A DNA stretch of 64,000 nt from CBDCYH01 sp965224105 (GCA_965224105.1 CBDCYH010000002.1:124001-188000); one strand, 5' to 3'. Positions 17,689-26,757 are shown, counted from the stretch's first letter. The notes: generated by a model from the letters alone, not told the origin. Program-made: numbers and translations.

Positions 17689-20196
17689 CTAGGCCGGGAC
17701 GGCGAGTTCCGTTGCTGGCTCAGGTCTGTAATACTTACTGTAATACTGGTATCTGTACTGATATGTGTGCTTGTATCCAGTCGTCTTCGAAGGATCAAAC
17801 CGGTTCAGAATGGTGCCCGCCACTCGTGAGCCGATTGATTCAATTTCGTTGACAGCGTGAGTCAATGCACCAATGTCTGTCCTGCCCGCCGAAACAACAA
17901 AGATGGTCATGTCCACCTGCGTCGAGAGTATTGCCGCGTCTGTTGTTAAGAGCACAGGAGGCGTATCGATGATGATTACATCAAACTCGTCACGAAGCTT
18001 CATCAGCAAGAACTGCATTTCTTTGGAATTCAGAAATTCGGCTGAGTCAGCAATAGGGTTTCTCGGTGCAAGCGCGTAAAGGTTGCTAATCCCGGTGTTG
18101 AACTTCTCTAATGAGATCGAACCACCCTTACCGAACAATGAGTTTCCGTTCGAGGTTCGGCGCGAGGCATCTAGATGGCTCCGCAAGGATGGATATGCGC
18201 CTTGACCCATGTGCTTCTTCACTTCCGCCAACATCTGCCGAAGGTCCGCAGTCTGACTAATTCCGAGATACTGATTCAACGAAGGTCTGTGGAAGTCCGC
18301 GTCGATGATCAATGTTCTCCTGCCAGAGCGCGCAGCTGTAATGGCAAGGTTGAGTGAAGTCGTGCTTTTTCCAACCTCAGCTTCTGGACTCGTCACCAGG
18401 ATAGTCTGAATCTTCTTGTTGGGAATGCAATGTTGGAGGTTAATAAATAACCTTCGGTACGCTTCTGAAATTGGTGATGCCGGCGTCAATAAGGGCGCAA
18501 GCGTTGTAGAGACCGTCCGCTTCCCAATTTGCATCGTCGTTCGGTCATTGAATTCCGACTTGATAATCGGCCGCATGTCAGGAATGGCACCCAACAATTT
18601 CTGACCCGTTTCAGATATATCGTCAGGAGTGTGGATTCGCGAATCCATCCAGTGTTTGCCAATGGCCGCGCCTATTCCCATAAGAAGGGCAAGGACCGAA
18701 CCCAGCATTAGGTTTTTGCCAGTATTTGGCGCAAACGGCTTCGTTGGCTTGAGCGCTGGTCGAAGGATGCTCGCGAACGATACTGTCGACTCTTCCGCAA
18801 TTCGTGCTTCTTGAAGTTTCTCCTCTAGATTGAGATAGTTTGTTTGGGCAATCTGATACTCTCGTTCCATCTGCGCGAGCTCTGCGGACTGCTTCGGGAT
18901 CCGGCGCACTTGGTTAGTGGCTCGACTAATCGTTCTCTCTAGTTCTGCAATCCTTGCATCTGCCGCAGCAATCAGTCGCCGCTCCTCCGCTACTTTCGCC
19001 TGAATTTCTGCCGCCAGGCTGAGCCCGGGGTCCGTTGCAGTCGCACCCGCAGCAGCTGTTGTAGTGCTCGACCCACCCGTTGAAATTACCTCCTGCACGT
19101 AGAGGTCCGATAGTTCGTTTACGCGACTCTGCAACTTGTCGATGTCGGCCAGCAACTGAACTAAAGTCGGGTTTGATTCAGGATTTTCCCGAAGATTCGG
19201 ATACCGATTGTAGATATTATCTACCATCTGGTTAGTGTTGCGTAGTTGCGTCTGAGCTGCCTGCAGATCTGCCTCTGTGTTGGAAGAAACTCGTGCCGTA
19301 AGACTTGGCTGCAAGGTTGCGAGCTGCGCCTCCAGTTGACGAAGAGTCTCCTCGCGCATCAGCTTCTGGACGCGTGTCTCATTTACGTCGTCTCTGTATT
19401 GAGCAATCTGTGTCACTGCCAAGGTCGAAGAGGTCGACAAATCAATAGCATTATTCGACCTACGATATTCTGAAATCTCCGACTCAAGGCGTCCCACCTC
19501 ATCTCGCGCTTTCGTTATCTGCTCTTCCAGAAATTCCCGTGACGAGGAAATGGTCTGACTACCCGACTGCTTGGAGAAAGCGACATACTCCTCTACAAAT
19601 GTGTTCGCAATCAGAGCGGCTTCGGATGCCGACTGACTGGTGGCGCTAACCTTAATGGCTCCCACACGGTTGTCACCTTCAGGGCGAATATTTACGAGCT
19701 TGTTTTGAAGATGGGTTACCCAATCACGCAACGTTGGCTCCCTTCCCAACTTTTCCTGCAGCTCGTCTTTCTTCTCAAAAACTCTCAGCGGTTCTCCCGT
19801 CGCTGGATCCGTTCCCATTGTAAGCAATCGCTCTACAGTCCTTTCAGCAATTTCGATCGACTGCTCCATAATCACAGCCTGGGTCATACGGTTTTCAGCA
19901 TCGGAACCCACGCCAAAAATCCTACCGGCGCTAAGCGCATTGTCATCTCTCCTGTCTGACGGCTGTTCCACTAACAAGGTCGCGGATGACAGGTATTCTT
20001 TGGGTGTTAAAAAGGTCGTAACCGCAATCGCTGCAAAAATTACGAGCCCAACGCCCAGAATCAGCCAGAACCCACGCCTGAGAACGCCGAGAAGTTGGTA
20101 AAGGGATTTCTTCGTCTCTGTCCGCCCACTGCCAGGATATGCACCGTCACCGGGGTACCCGTACGGTTTGTCGTGATTTGGATATTGATCAGCCAT
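17689..20196 (-). CDS. Wzc-type polysaccharide co-polymerase and tyrosine autokinase
   Basis: Inner-membrane protein that controls chain length and export. Order: a Gly/Pro/Tyr-rich start, a transmembrane helix near residue 50 (FWLILGVGLVIFAAIAVTTF), a Wzz domain, a long periplasmic coiled coil (about 200-480) with the usual QTNYLNLEEKL region, a proline-rich second transmembrane segment (PFAPNTGKNLMLG), and a BY-kinase domain with Walker A SPEAEVGKSTTS, Walker A' LIIDADFHRP and Walker B VIIIDTPPVL. The C-terminus carries a tyrosine cluster (TYQYRYQYYSKYY), the autophosphorylation tail. The P-loop lacks the second glycine of the common GEGKST form. ATG 20196 is preferred over 20208. As promoter-proximal gene it likely sets expression of the cluster. 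Confidence 0.92.
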   Translation of the reverse strand: MADQYPNHDKPYGYPGDGAYPGSGRTETKKSLYQLLGVLRRGFWLILGVGLVIFAAIAVTTFLTPKEYLSSATLLVEQPSDRRDDNALSAGRIFGVGSDAENRMTQAVIMEQSIEIAERTVERLLTMGTDPATGEPLRVFEKKDELQEKLGREPTLRDWVTHLQNKLVNIRPEGDNRVGAIKVSATSQSASEAALIANTFVEEYVAFSKQSGSQTISSSREFLEEQITKARDEVGRLESEISEYRRSNNAIDLSTSSTLAVTQIAQYRDDVNETRVQKLMREETLRQLEAQLATLQPSLTARVSSNTEADLQAAQTQLRNTNQMVDNIYNRYPNLRENPESNPTLVQLLADIDKLQSRVNELSDLYVQEVISTGGSSTTTAAAGATATDPGLSLAAEIQAKVAEERRLIAAADARIAELERTISRATNQVRRIPKQSAELAQMEREYQIAQTNYLNLEEKLQEARIAEESTVSFASILRPALKPTKPFAPNTGKNLMLGSVLALLMGIGAAIGKHWMDSRIHTPDDISETGQKLLGAIPDMRPIIKSEFNDRTTMQIGKRTVSTTLAPLLTPASPISEAYRRLFINLQHCIPNKKIQTILVTSPEAEVGKSTTSLNLAITAARSGRRTLIIDADFHRPSLNQYLGISQTADLRQMLAEVKKHMGQGAYPSLRSHLDASRRTSNGNSLFGKGGSISLEKFNTGISNLYALAPRNPIADSAEFLNSKEMQFLLMKLRDEFDVIIIDTPPVLLTTDAAILSTQVDMTIFVVSAGRTDIGALTHAVNEIESIGSRVAGTILNRFDPSKTTGYKHTYQYRYQYYSKYYRPEPATELAVPA

Positions 20197-20609
20197 GTAC
20201 AGAACCAATTCGATTCGATTTGATGATTACTTTGGTCCACGGCACTGCATAACTGGTTGCACGCTCCTCCGCAAGGGGCGTCCAACCAATCTCAGTTACG
20301 ATCTCGAAGTGACGAAAGCTTGCCACAATCGGGGACCGTCCGAGCCACTGATAAAACTGTGCCATTAAACTCATTGAATTCCGGCCTTTCGAACTCATGA
20401 AGAAAGGTTTCGAGGGCAATCCAGATAGAAACCATGTTGACTATCGGGGAATGCCGAGATTTTCTTAGCCTTGAAAGGATTTTTATTTTCGGACCGGGAT
20501 GACTCGCCAATTTACAAAATGCTTTGTTTACAACCTTTTAAAGCCGCGAGTCGGGTCCGCGATGTGCTTCCGGCCTGTTAAACGATCTCATTCGGAGATT
20601 TAGTGCCTT
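20197..20609. other. Divergent intergenic region between wzc and ligD
   Basis: About 400 bp without a recognisable gene; short open frames here have no family features. It must hold the promoters of both the polysaccharide cluster (leftward) and the NHEJ operon (rightward). One imperfect inverted repeat, TTTACAAA-ATGC-TTTGTTTA (20511-20530), stands about 80 bp before ligD and could be a regulator site. No consensus -10/-35 pair could be set with confidence. Confidence 0.5.
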
Positions 20610-22940
20610 ATGGCCAAAAAAACGACTCTTGTAGAGATCGGGCGTCGCAAACTCGAATTGTCAAATCTTGAGAAAGTCCTGTTCCCCGAAAAGGGAATTG
20701 TGAAGGCTGAGTTAATTGACTACTATTTGCGCATCGCACCGACTCTTCTGGCGCACATACGCGGAAGGGCTCTTTCGCAGATCAGATTTCCCGATGGGAT
20801 CCACGGTGAACAGTTCTTTTCGAAAAACAAACCGCAGTGGACACCCAAGTGGATAGAGTCCGTCCGGCTGGATCCTGAAAAAAAACTGGACTACATCAAC
20901 GCCACCGAAATCGCGACCGTCGTCTGGTTGGCGAATCTGGCTTGCATAGAAATCCACCAAATACATTCGCGCCTGCCACACCTGGACAACCCCGACTATA
21001 TGGTGTTCGACATCGACCCTCCCGAGGGAACGAGCTTCACCCACGTGGTGGACATCGCACTCGGTCTGAAGAACCACATCGAGTCTTACGGCTACGCCTC
21101 GTTCGTCAAAACCACCGGAAGAAAGGGTCTCCACATCCTCGTTCCCGTTGAACCCCGCTGGCAATACCACGAAGTCTTTCAGGCAACCCGCGACGTTGCA
21201 CAACCATTTGTGAAAAAGTTTGCAGCAGACACAACTCTTCATATAAAGAAGGAATCGCGCAAAGGAAAAGTCCTCATCGATATTTATCGGAATAGGCCTG
21301 GCCAAACCATCGTCTCACCATATTCGGTGCGCGGATCTGAAGAAGCAAGTGTGTCAACACCGCTGGACTGGGACGAGCTTGAAGACCTTAGCGATCCAGG
21401 CATCTGGAATATCCACACAACGTTGCAAAGAGTTCTTTCTGATGGAGATTGCTGGGAGGCCCTGCCCGCATTCGCAAAACCACTACATACATCAGAAGAG
21501 AAAAGGACCGATGCAACTGTCGTCCCCGTCTCGCGCACGTACAAGACACCCCAGCAACTGAAGTCATACGAACAGAAGAGGCAGTTCGAAAAAACTACTG
21601 AGCCAAAACCTGAGCTCAGCCACGGCCACGACGATGCGTTTGTTGTCCACCGGCACCACGCTTCGCGTTTGCACTACGATTTACGTCTCGAACAAAACGG
21701 AACGCTCATGTCGTGGGCGGTGCCCCGGGGCCTTCCCCCCCGCCCAGGGTTGAAAAGACTGGCGGTACATGTGGAAGACCATCCAATCAAGTATTTGAAC
21801 TTCGAAGGGATGATTCCAAAAGGCGAATACGGCGGCGGGATGATGTGGATTTACGCAAAAGGCAGATACGAACGGACGAAAGAGAAGAAGACCGGCTTTT
21901 ATTTCAGGCTGAACTCGCCGGAAATCAACGCGGAGTACCGGATGCACTCCACCAAGAACAAAGAGTGGTTACTCGAGCGGGTCGACGAGCCACAAAGGGA
22001 TTGGCTGAAATCCATGGTCCAGCCGATGCTGTGCGAGAGCGCTGGAACCGTCCCGAAAAAAGCGTCCGATTATCACTATGAAATAAAATGGGACGGGATT
22101 CGCGCGCTGATTACTCTGGACGAGGGTGAGCTTACCATTCGCTCCCGAAACAATAACATCATCACCGACAAATTTCCTGAATTGATTATTCCGGATGCTG
22201 CGATGCGGGCGACCTCCGCAGTATTCGATGCGGAAATAGTGTGTCTTGATCAGGATGGCAAGCCAGATTTCAAAACGGTCATAAGACGAATTCAGAGACG
22301 CGGAGAGGCAAGCATTAAGCGAGCGGCGCTGAAGTATCCAGCGTACGCATACATCTTCGATGTGATCTATCTCGACGGACGACCGGTTGCATCCGAGCCG
22401 ATCGAGAGGAGAAGAGAATGGATGGTAGACGCGATCAAAAGGGGCACGCCCTATCGGATAAGCGAGATCGAGGAAGACGGCAATGCCCTGTTCGAGGCGG
22501 CCCGCCAACATGAGCTCGAGGGAATTGTGGCGAAAAAGAGAGGTAGCATCTACACCCCGGGCAAACGAAGCAAGGATTGGGTAAAGATCAAGTTGCGCCA
22601 GTCCGATGTGTTCACGATTGTCGGCTACACCAACGGCAAAGGGGATCGCTCGGGTACTTTTGGGGCGCTGCACCTCATGAGCAGGGATACAGGAAAGTAT
22701 GTGGGTAAGGTGGGCACCGGTTTCAACGACAGTAAACGTAAATCCATTTTTGCTGACCTTTCGGCCATAAAACCAGCCGACAAACCCTTCGCGACTAAAT
22801 TGCCGGACGATAACGAGTCTCAATGGATCGAACCTCAACTCGCCTGTGAGGTACAATATGCATCGCTCACAAAAAACCAAACGTTGAGAGAGCCTGTGTA
22901 TCTTAGGATGAGGCCCGATCTACAACCGGTGAGCGACTAA
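20610..22940 (+). CDS. ligD: DNA ligase D (polymerase-phosphoesterase-ligase)
   Basis: Multifunctional end-processing ligase of bacterial non-homologous end joining. Domain order is POL (about 1-290), 3'-phosphoesterase (about 340-465), ATP-dependent ligase (about 470-776), the Mycobacterium-type order rather than the Pseudomonas PE-LIG-POL order. POL keeps the metal pair D134 and D136 in VFDIDPPEG and the IDIYRNRPGQTIVSPYSVR segment. PE has HRHHASRLHYDLRLE and HVEDHP with its metal histidines. The ligase nucleophile is K493 in YEIKWDGIRA, followed by the EGIVAKKRGS and DWVKIK motifs. Length is normal and all three active sites look intact. Ku is encoded 24 bp downstream in the same operon. 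Confidence 0.97.
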   Translation: MAKKTTLVEIGRRKLELSNLEKVLFPEKGIVKAELIDYYLRIAPTLLAHIRGRALSQIRFPDGIHGEQFFSKNKPQWTPKWIESVRLDPEKKLDYINATEIATVVWLANLACIEIHQIHSRLPHLDNPDYMVFDIDPPEGTSFTHVVDIALGLKNHIESYGYASFVKTTGRKGLHILVPVEPRWQYHEVFQATRDVAQPFVKKFAADTTLHIKKESRKGKVLIDIYRNRPGQTIVSPYSVRGSEEASVSTPLDWDELEDLSDPGIWNIHTTLQRVLSDGDCWEALPAFAKPLHTSEEKRTDATVVPVSRTYKTPQQLKSYEQKRQFEKTTEPKPELSHGHDDAFVVHRHHASRLHYDLRLEQNGTLMSWAVPRGLPPRPGLKRLAVHVEDHPIKYLNFEGMIPKGEYGGGMMWIYAKGRYERTKEKKTGFYFRLNSPEINAEYRMHSTKNKEWLLERVDEPQRDWLKSMVQPMLCESAGTVPKKASDYHYEIKWDGIRALITLDEGELTIRSRNNNIITDKFPELIIPDAAMRATSAVFDAEIVCLDQDGKPDFKTVIRRIQRRGEASIKRAALKYPAYAYIFDVIYLDGRPVASEPIERRREWMVDAIKRGTPYRISEIEEDGNALFEAARQHELEGIVAKKRGSIYTPGKRSKDWVKIKLRQSDVFTIVGYTNGKGDRSGTFGALHLMSRDTGKYVGKVGTGFNDSKRKSIFADLSAIKPADKPFATKLPDDNESQWIEPQLACEVQYASLTKNQTLREPVYLRMRPDLQPVSD

Positions 22941-22964
22941 CCCTGGACAAACCTGCGTGCTGCT

Positions 22965-23810
22965 ATGCGATCAATCTGGAAAGGACACATCCGATTTTCA
23001 CTGGTAACCATTCCAGTTAGAATCTACGGAGCTATTGAAACCTCCGAGACGATTCGTTTCAACCAATTGCACAAGGAGGACTATGGTCGCGTCGGTTACG
23101 AAAAGAAGTGCAAGAAATGTGATACTACGCTGAGTTCCGCAGACATTGTCAAAGGTTTTCAATACGAGCCTGACCAGTACGTAATAGTCGAAAACGAGGA
23201 TCTGGAAAAGCTCCGCCTCAAGAGCACGAAGGTTATAGAAATCGAGGGATTTGTTGATGCGAGCGAGATCCATCCGGCACTTTACGACACGCCGTACTTC
23301 GCCGGACCGGATGGGCCGGTCGCTTCTAAAGCTTATGCGCTTTTGAGCCAGGCGCTGAAAGATTCCGGCAAGATGGGAATCGGACGCGTCGTTTTAAGGG
23401 AAAGAGAAAGCGTAATGCTCATGGCTCCTCAGGGACCCGGAATTCTCCTTTACAAATTGCGCTATCCGAACGAGGTGCGAGCAATAGAGTCGGTGCCCGA
23501 ACTCGAGGGTCTTGAGGCCGATCAGGATCAGCTCCAGTTGGCACACACGCTGGTCGAGTCAATGACAAAATCGTTCGGTGACATCGAGCTTGTCGATAGG
23601 TATAAAGACGCTCTGCGAGAGGTCATCCAGGCAAAAGTCGATGGAAAAGAAATCGTAGTGGTTGAGGAGGAAGAAGCACCCGTCGTCGACATCATGACTG
23701 CCCTGAAAGAAAGCATCACGAAGGCCAAATCTGACAAACAACCCATGCAGAAGGCCACTGGTGGAAAGAAGGCTGGGTCTGGAACGTCCAGTAAGAAAAA
23801 AACTGGGTAG
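22965..23810 (+). CDS. ku: Ku homodimer protein of bacterial NHEJ
   Basis: DNA-end-binding partner of LigD. The start MRSIWKGHIRFSLVTIPVRI is the family signature; the core has FNQLHKEDYGRVGYEKKCKKC, with a CxxC that is common in bacterial Ku, GFQYEPDQYVIV, FVDASEIHP and GPVASKAYALL. The C-terminus is a low-complexity lysine-rich tail (about 250-281, SGTSSKKKTG), a type known to add DNA binding and ligase recruitment in some bacteria. It lies between ligD and a TPR gene on the same strand, with gaps of 24 and 7 bp, so one transcript is likely. Confidence 0.96.
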   Translation: MRSIWKGHIRFSLVTIPVRIYGAIETSETIRFNQLHKEDYGRVGYEKKCKKCDTTLSSADIVKGFQYEPDQYVIVENEDLEKLRLKSTKVIEIEGFVDASEIHPALYDTPYFAGPDGPVASKAYALLSQALKDSGKMGIGRVVLRERESVMLMAPQGPGILLYKLRYPNEVRAIESVPELEGLEADQDQLQLAHTLVESMTKSFGDIELVDRYKDALREVIQAKVDGKEIVVVEEEEAPVVDIMTALKESITKAKSDKQPMQKATGGKKAGSGTSSKKKTG

Positions 23811-23817
23811 CGGATAA

Positions 23818-24435
23818 ATGGCGGTGATTCTTAAGCTTCCTGAACGTGCTCCTGATAAGTTCGGGCATCAGAGGGTCGGTCGAAGACGGAAAAAGAAAAA
23901 ACATGACGCCGATCAGGCAGATCTTTTTCAAGCCTCTGCGAGGATCGTATCGCTTCCGACTAAGCTCTCCCCTTTTGAGCAGGCATTGCTCCTCGATCAG
24001 CAGGGCAGCCTCCGGTCTAGAGAACTATATCGGCATGCCATCGCCGAGAACGATTGCGTACCCGACGCCTGGTGCAATTTGGGTATCCTTGAATCTAACG
24101 ATGGCAAGTTGGAGGAGGCGCTAAAGTGTTTCAGTCGAGCGCTGCAACTTGAACCGTCTCATTTTGAAGCACACTTCAACCTTGGCAACTTGTACTTTGA
24201 CCTCGGAGAGTTTAGACCGGCGCAAGTTCATTATGAGATTGCGCGCGGCATCGACGAATCGTATCCGCACACGTACTTCAATCTCGCTTTGGTACAGGCA
24301 CTGCGAGAGGAGCTCGAATTAGCGTTTGAATCGCTTTTGCAGTTCCAACAACTCGCTGGGAAACCGCTGGCAAATGTAGCCGACCAACTACTCGAGCAAC
24401 TATCAAAAACCGTGAAAGAACACGAAGTACGATAG
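23818..24435 (+). CDS. TPR-repeat protein in the ligD-ku operon
   Basis: A 205-residue soluble protein. Residues 1-40 are basic with a cluster RRRKKKKHD, then a linker, and from about 75 on there are three to four tetratricopeptide repeats: AWCNLGILESNDGKLEEALK, AHFNLGNLYFDLGEFRPAQV and TYFNLALVQALREELELAFE show the W-LG-Y/F-A-P spacing. No signal peptide. It begins 7 bp after ku and so is likely co-transcribed with the end-joining genes. A scaffolding role in repair is possible from context only; TPR proteins occur next to many unrelated genes. Confidence 0.85.
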   Translation: MAVILKLPERAPDKFGHQRVGRRRKKKKHDADQADLFQASARIVSLPTKLSPFEQALLLDQQGSLRSRELYRHAIAENDCVPDAWCNLGILESNDGKLEEALKCFSRALQLEPSHFEAHFNLGNLYFDLGEFRPAQVHYEIARGIDESYPHTYFNLALVQALREELELAFESLLQFQQLAGKPLANVADQLLEQLSKTVKEHEVR

Positions 24436-24762
24436 GGGGAAATTTTTTCCTGTAAGTGTTTAAGATTGATGCGCTATTCTGCGATACGTTCTGTATGGCA
24501 ATCTGATTGTGTTGCCATTTGACGTGATGAAAGAATCTCTAAGACGGAGTAACCAACGCCGACCGCATGGGGGTGAGGTCGACCGTTAGGCGTCAAGGGA
24601 TTGTGCGGAGGGATGTATCCGATGGCCAACCGAGCCAAGGAAGAAGAACTCACATCTACCACGTTCCAATAAACATCTTTTCCAAAGCATCGCGAAACAA
24701 GAGAGCTCGCACACGTACCGGTGTGCGAGCTCTCTGTCTGTTCGGCAAACCCTATGTTGCGC
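24436..24762. other. Convergent intergenic region, no gene recognised
   Basis: Between the TPR gene (rightward) and the exported duplicated-domain gene (leftward). Apart from the strong hairpin at 24701-24734 it holds a smaller inverted repeat, GGCAA...TTGCC near 24495-24515. An antisense-looking open frame covers much of it but has no family features and runs into the real gene in another frame. Confidence 0.5.
24701..24734 (-). terminator. Strong hairpin terminator, probably serving both strands
   Basis: GAGAGCTCGCACAC (24701-24714), loop GTACCG, and its perfect 14-bp complement (24721-24734). On the minus strand the stem is followed by TTGTTTCG, a short T-rich stretch, which fits the exported-protein gene ending at 24763. 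On the plus strand it may also stop transcripts from the ligD-ku-TPR operon, though the T-run there is poor. Confidence 0.7.
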
Positions 24763-25431
24763 TTATCTAACTGCAGACGCCAGTGTGTCGTTGTGGCGAG
24801 TAATGAATTGGCGAAGGTAAAATCCAATATCTGCACGTGATTTGAATCCTGCCCTGGTTGCGGCACTGTGGTATTCCTCATCGCTCAGGTCGGGATCAGT
24901 CGCAAAGGCAATCATGTCGGGATAAAACCCAATCGTCAGCGCATCAACATCACTCCCGAACCTGGTCACAAAAATAGCATTACCGCGTCTACCGGTTAAC
25001 TCCAGGTACGTGTTCTCCATCTCTCTTTCGACAAGCAGATCCTCCAGTTTCCCGGGCGCAGCATTGAACATTTCGATGTGATATAACCCGGCTCCAGCCG
25101 CCAGTTCTGCAAAGGCAGTCCACCCCATCTCCGATTCGACGAGGAATTCCTCTTGAAACGCGGCGTCCCAATGGAGTCGTTTCTGAACGACGTCTGCCGC
25201 GGGCTGGATTAGCATGATATCCCAGTGATCACCCTGGCTGTGCCGCATGATAACCACTTCCCCATTCCTGGATTCCCTATACTCGGTCGCATCAGCAATG
25301 AGATCCTGCATCGTGCCAGGCGCAGCACGGAGGAGTGTTATTTGATAAACGTGCTGGCTGTCGGCGGGGACCAGCTGACTTTCCACCGGAAGCGGCAAAA
25401 GAAACATCAGGAGAAAGAGGAAAGACTTCAT
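24763..25431 (-). CDS. Exported protein with two tandem ferredoxin-like (NIPSNAP/ABM-like) domains
   Basis: Signal peptide MKSFLFLLMFLLPLPVES-Q, then two copies of a dimeric alpha-beta barrel type domain. Copy 1 begins VYQITLLRAAPGTMQDLI (about residue 28), copy 2 LYHIEMFNAAPGKLEDLL (about 117); each continues into a strand-rich part (VVIMRHSQGDHWDIMLIQ and AIFVTRFGSDVDALTIGFY). The xxxYxxxPGxxxxLL pattern is that of NIPSNAP/ABM-like domains, so the assignment is to fold and not to function. Secretion makes a classical monooxygenase role unlikely; a binding or sensing role is possible. It is divergently transcribed from the next small exported protein. Confidence 0.7.
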   Translation of the reverse strand: MKSFLFLLMFLLPLPVESQLVPADSQHVYQITLLRAAPGTMQDLIADATEYRESRNGEVVIMRHSQGDHWDIMLIQPAADVVQKRLHWDAAFQEEFLVESEMGWTAFAELAAGAGLYHIEMFNAAPGKLEDLLVEREMENTYLELTGRRGNAIFVTRFGSDVDALTIGFYPDMIAFATDPDLSDEEYHSAATRAGFKSRADIGFYLRQFITRHNDTLASAVR

Positions 25432-25588
25432 GATATATATTGAGCTTGTTGAGCTATTCTGGCGCTAATACTATCGCGACACCTGGCGAAAATACTCGAA
25501 ACTAACAATCTCTCAAGGTTACCGACGAAGACCTGCGATTAACTGCAAACAACGTAGTGCCGATAATCATTTCAACGTGATACCAAAA

Positions 25589-26038
25589 ATGCATCTCACA
25601 ATCATGACCAGATCTGACGTACGCACCGTAGTTTTCTCCTTCACCCTTTTGATCTTTGCCGCGACTACCCTGGCGTTTGTGCCATCAACGAATCAGACAC
25701 AGCTCTCGGTGGTTGGACTAGAGTCCCCCCGTAAGGCGACAGTGATTGAGGTCGCAAAGGCTGAGCAGTCGACATTGTCTGCTCGTGAGGCCGCAAAGCG
25801 CAACCGTTCGGGTTCAGCACCGGTCATTGTCATCACCAGGAAGGTTGATGAGTACAGTGACAAGCTCAAGAGCGCGGCCACCAATGGGACGGTTTTCTTG
25901 AGTGGGAAAATTCGCGGTGAGGTTTCTGAAAACTTCGGCCGCTTCTACTTTATTGATTACAATCGATTCAGCGTTACTGGCGAAGGTAACATGGAGCAGT
26001 TCAAGATCATTTTTGAGCGCGGCGGCAGCAACAACTAG
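25589..26038 (+). CDS. Small exported protein of unknown function
   Basis: About 145-150 residues with an N-terminal signal (TVVFSFTLLIFAATTLAF) and a short mature part. The middle is charged and Ala-rich, and the C-terminal 40 residues (NGTVFLSGKIRGEVSENF, IDYNRFSVTGEGNMEQFKI) look like a small beta-structure. No family recognised. Start uncertain: GTG 25577, ATG 25589 and ATG 25604 are all in frame; 25604 gives the most typical signal peptide length. It ends 12 bp before the repeat array behind tRNA-Arg(TCG). Confidence 0.6.
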   Translation: MHLTIMTRSDVRTVVFSFTLLIFAATTLAFVPSTNQTQLSVVGLESPRKATVIEVAKAEQSTLSAREAAKRNRSGSAPVIVITRKVDEYSDKLKSAATNGTVFLSGKIRGEVSENFGRFYFIDYNRFSVTGEGNMEQFKIIFERGGSNN

Positions 26039-26050
26039 GAACTAGCCACT

Positions 26051-26544
26051 GCGTGCCCGGGAGGATTATTCCGCTCCCAACGCGTGCTACATCAGTCGGT
26101 CGCTCCGCTCCCTCGTGTCGAACCCGGGGCTTCGATACCTCTGACCACTGCGTGCCCGGGAGGATTATTCCGCTCCCAACGCGTGCTACATCAGTCGGTC
26201 GCTCCGCTCCCTCGTGTCGAACCCGGGGCTTCGATACCTCCGGACACTGCGTGCCCGGGAGGATTATTCCGCTCGCAACGCGCGCTACATCAGTCGGTCG
26301 CTGCGCTCCCTCGTGTCGAACCCAGGGCTTCGATACCTCCGACCACTGCGTGCCCGGGAGGATTATTCCGCTCGCAACGCGCGCTACATCAGTCGGTCGC
26401 TCCGCTCCCTCGTGTCGAACCCAGGGCTTCGATACCTCCGGACACTGCGTGCCCGGGAGGATTATCCGCTCGCGTCGCGCGCTACATCAGTCGGTCGCTC
26501 CGCTCCCTCGTGTCGAACCCAGGGCTTCGATACCTCCGGACACT
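26051..26544 (-). repeat. Tandem array of five 99-bp units behind tRNA-Arg(TCG), each with the tRNA 3' end
   Basis: Units begin (plus-strand reading) at 26051, 26150, 26249, 26348 and 26447, the last one being 98 bp. Each begins with the 17-nt GCGTGCCCGGGAGGATT, identical to the 3' end of the adjoining tRNA gene (26545-26561), and then diverges from it. In the tRNA direction a unit reads: hairpin TCGAA...TTCGA, the core GACACGAGGGAGCG then AGCGACCGACTGATG, then GAGCGGAATAATC, then the tRNA 3' end. Copies differ at a few positions. Open frames through the array (about 145-175 codons in three frames) are caused by the repeat length being a multiple of three and should not be annotated as genes. 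Confidence 0.95.
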
Positions 26545-26545
26545 G

Positions 26546-26619
26546 CGTGCCCGGGAGGATTCGAACCCCCGACCCTCTGATCCGAAGTCAGATGCTCTAT
26601 CCAGCTGAGCTACGGGCAC
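26546..26619 (-). tRNA. tRNA-Arg, anticodon TCG
   Basis: Full cloverleaf on the minus strand: acceptor GTGCCCG/CGGGCAC, D arm GCTC...GAGC, anticodon arm TCTGA-CTTCGGA-TCAGA, T arm GGGGG-TTCGAAT-CCTCC with one G-U pair, discriminator G. CCA is not encoded (CAG follows). It differs from tRNA-Arg(ACG) at 32880 at about seven of 74 positions, so the two are probably duplicates that changed anticodon. Its 3' end is repeated five more times downstream. Confidence 0.97.
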
Positions 26620-26757
26620 GGACTGCAAATATACGGTGCGACTGCGCATGAAACACGGGAACTTTAGAGGTCTCCAGGAGAACCCATGCACCACCTTCTC
26701 TAAAGAATCGCACTAAATAGCCGAACGATTCGACAAGCCCAAGCCAGGAATCACCGA

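Noticed and set aside
21969..22880. A 303-codon antisense frame inside ligD
   Set aside because: It is the shadow of a strongly conserved coding frame and has no recognisable domain.
24474..24762. Structured regulatory RNA or leftward gene in the gap after the TPR gene
   Set aside because: Only one strong hairpin that fits a terminator was found; the remaining short pairings match no riboswitch class that I could recognise.
26053..26651. Three overlapping open frames of about 145-175 codons across the TCG array
   Set aside because: They are frames kept open by a 99-bp period, run into the tRNA gene and show only repeats of the same peptide unit.
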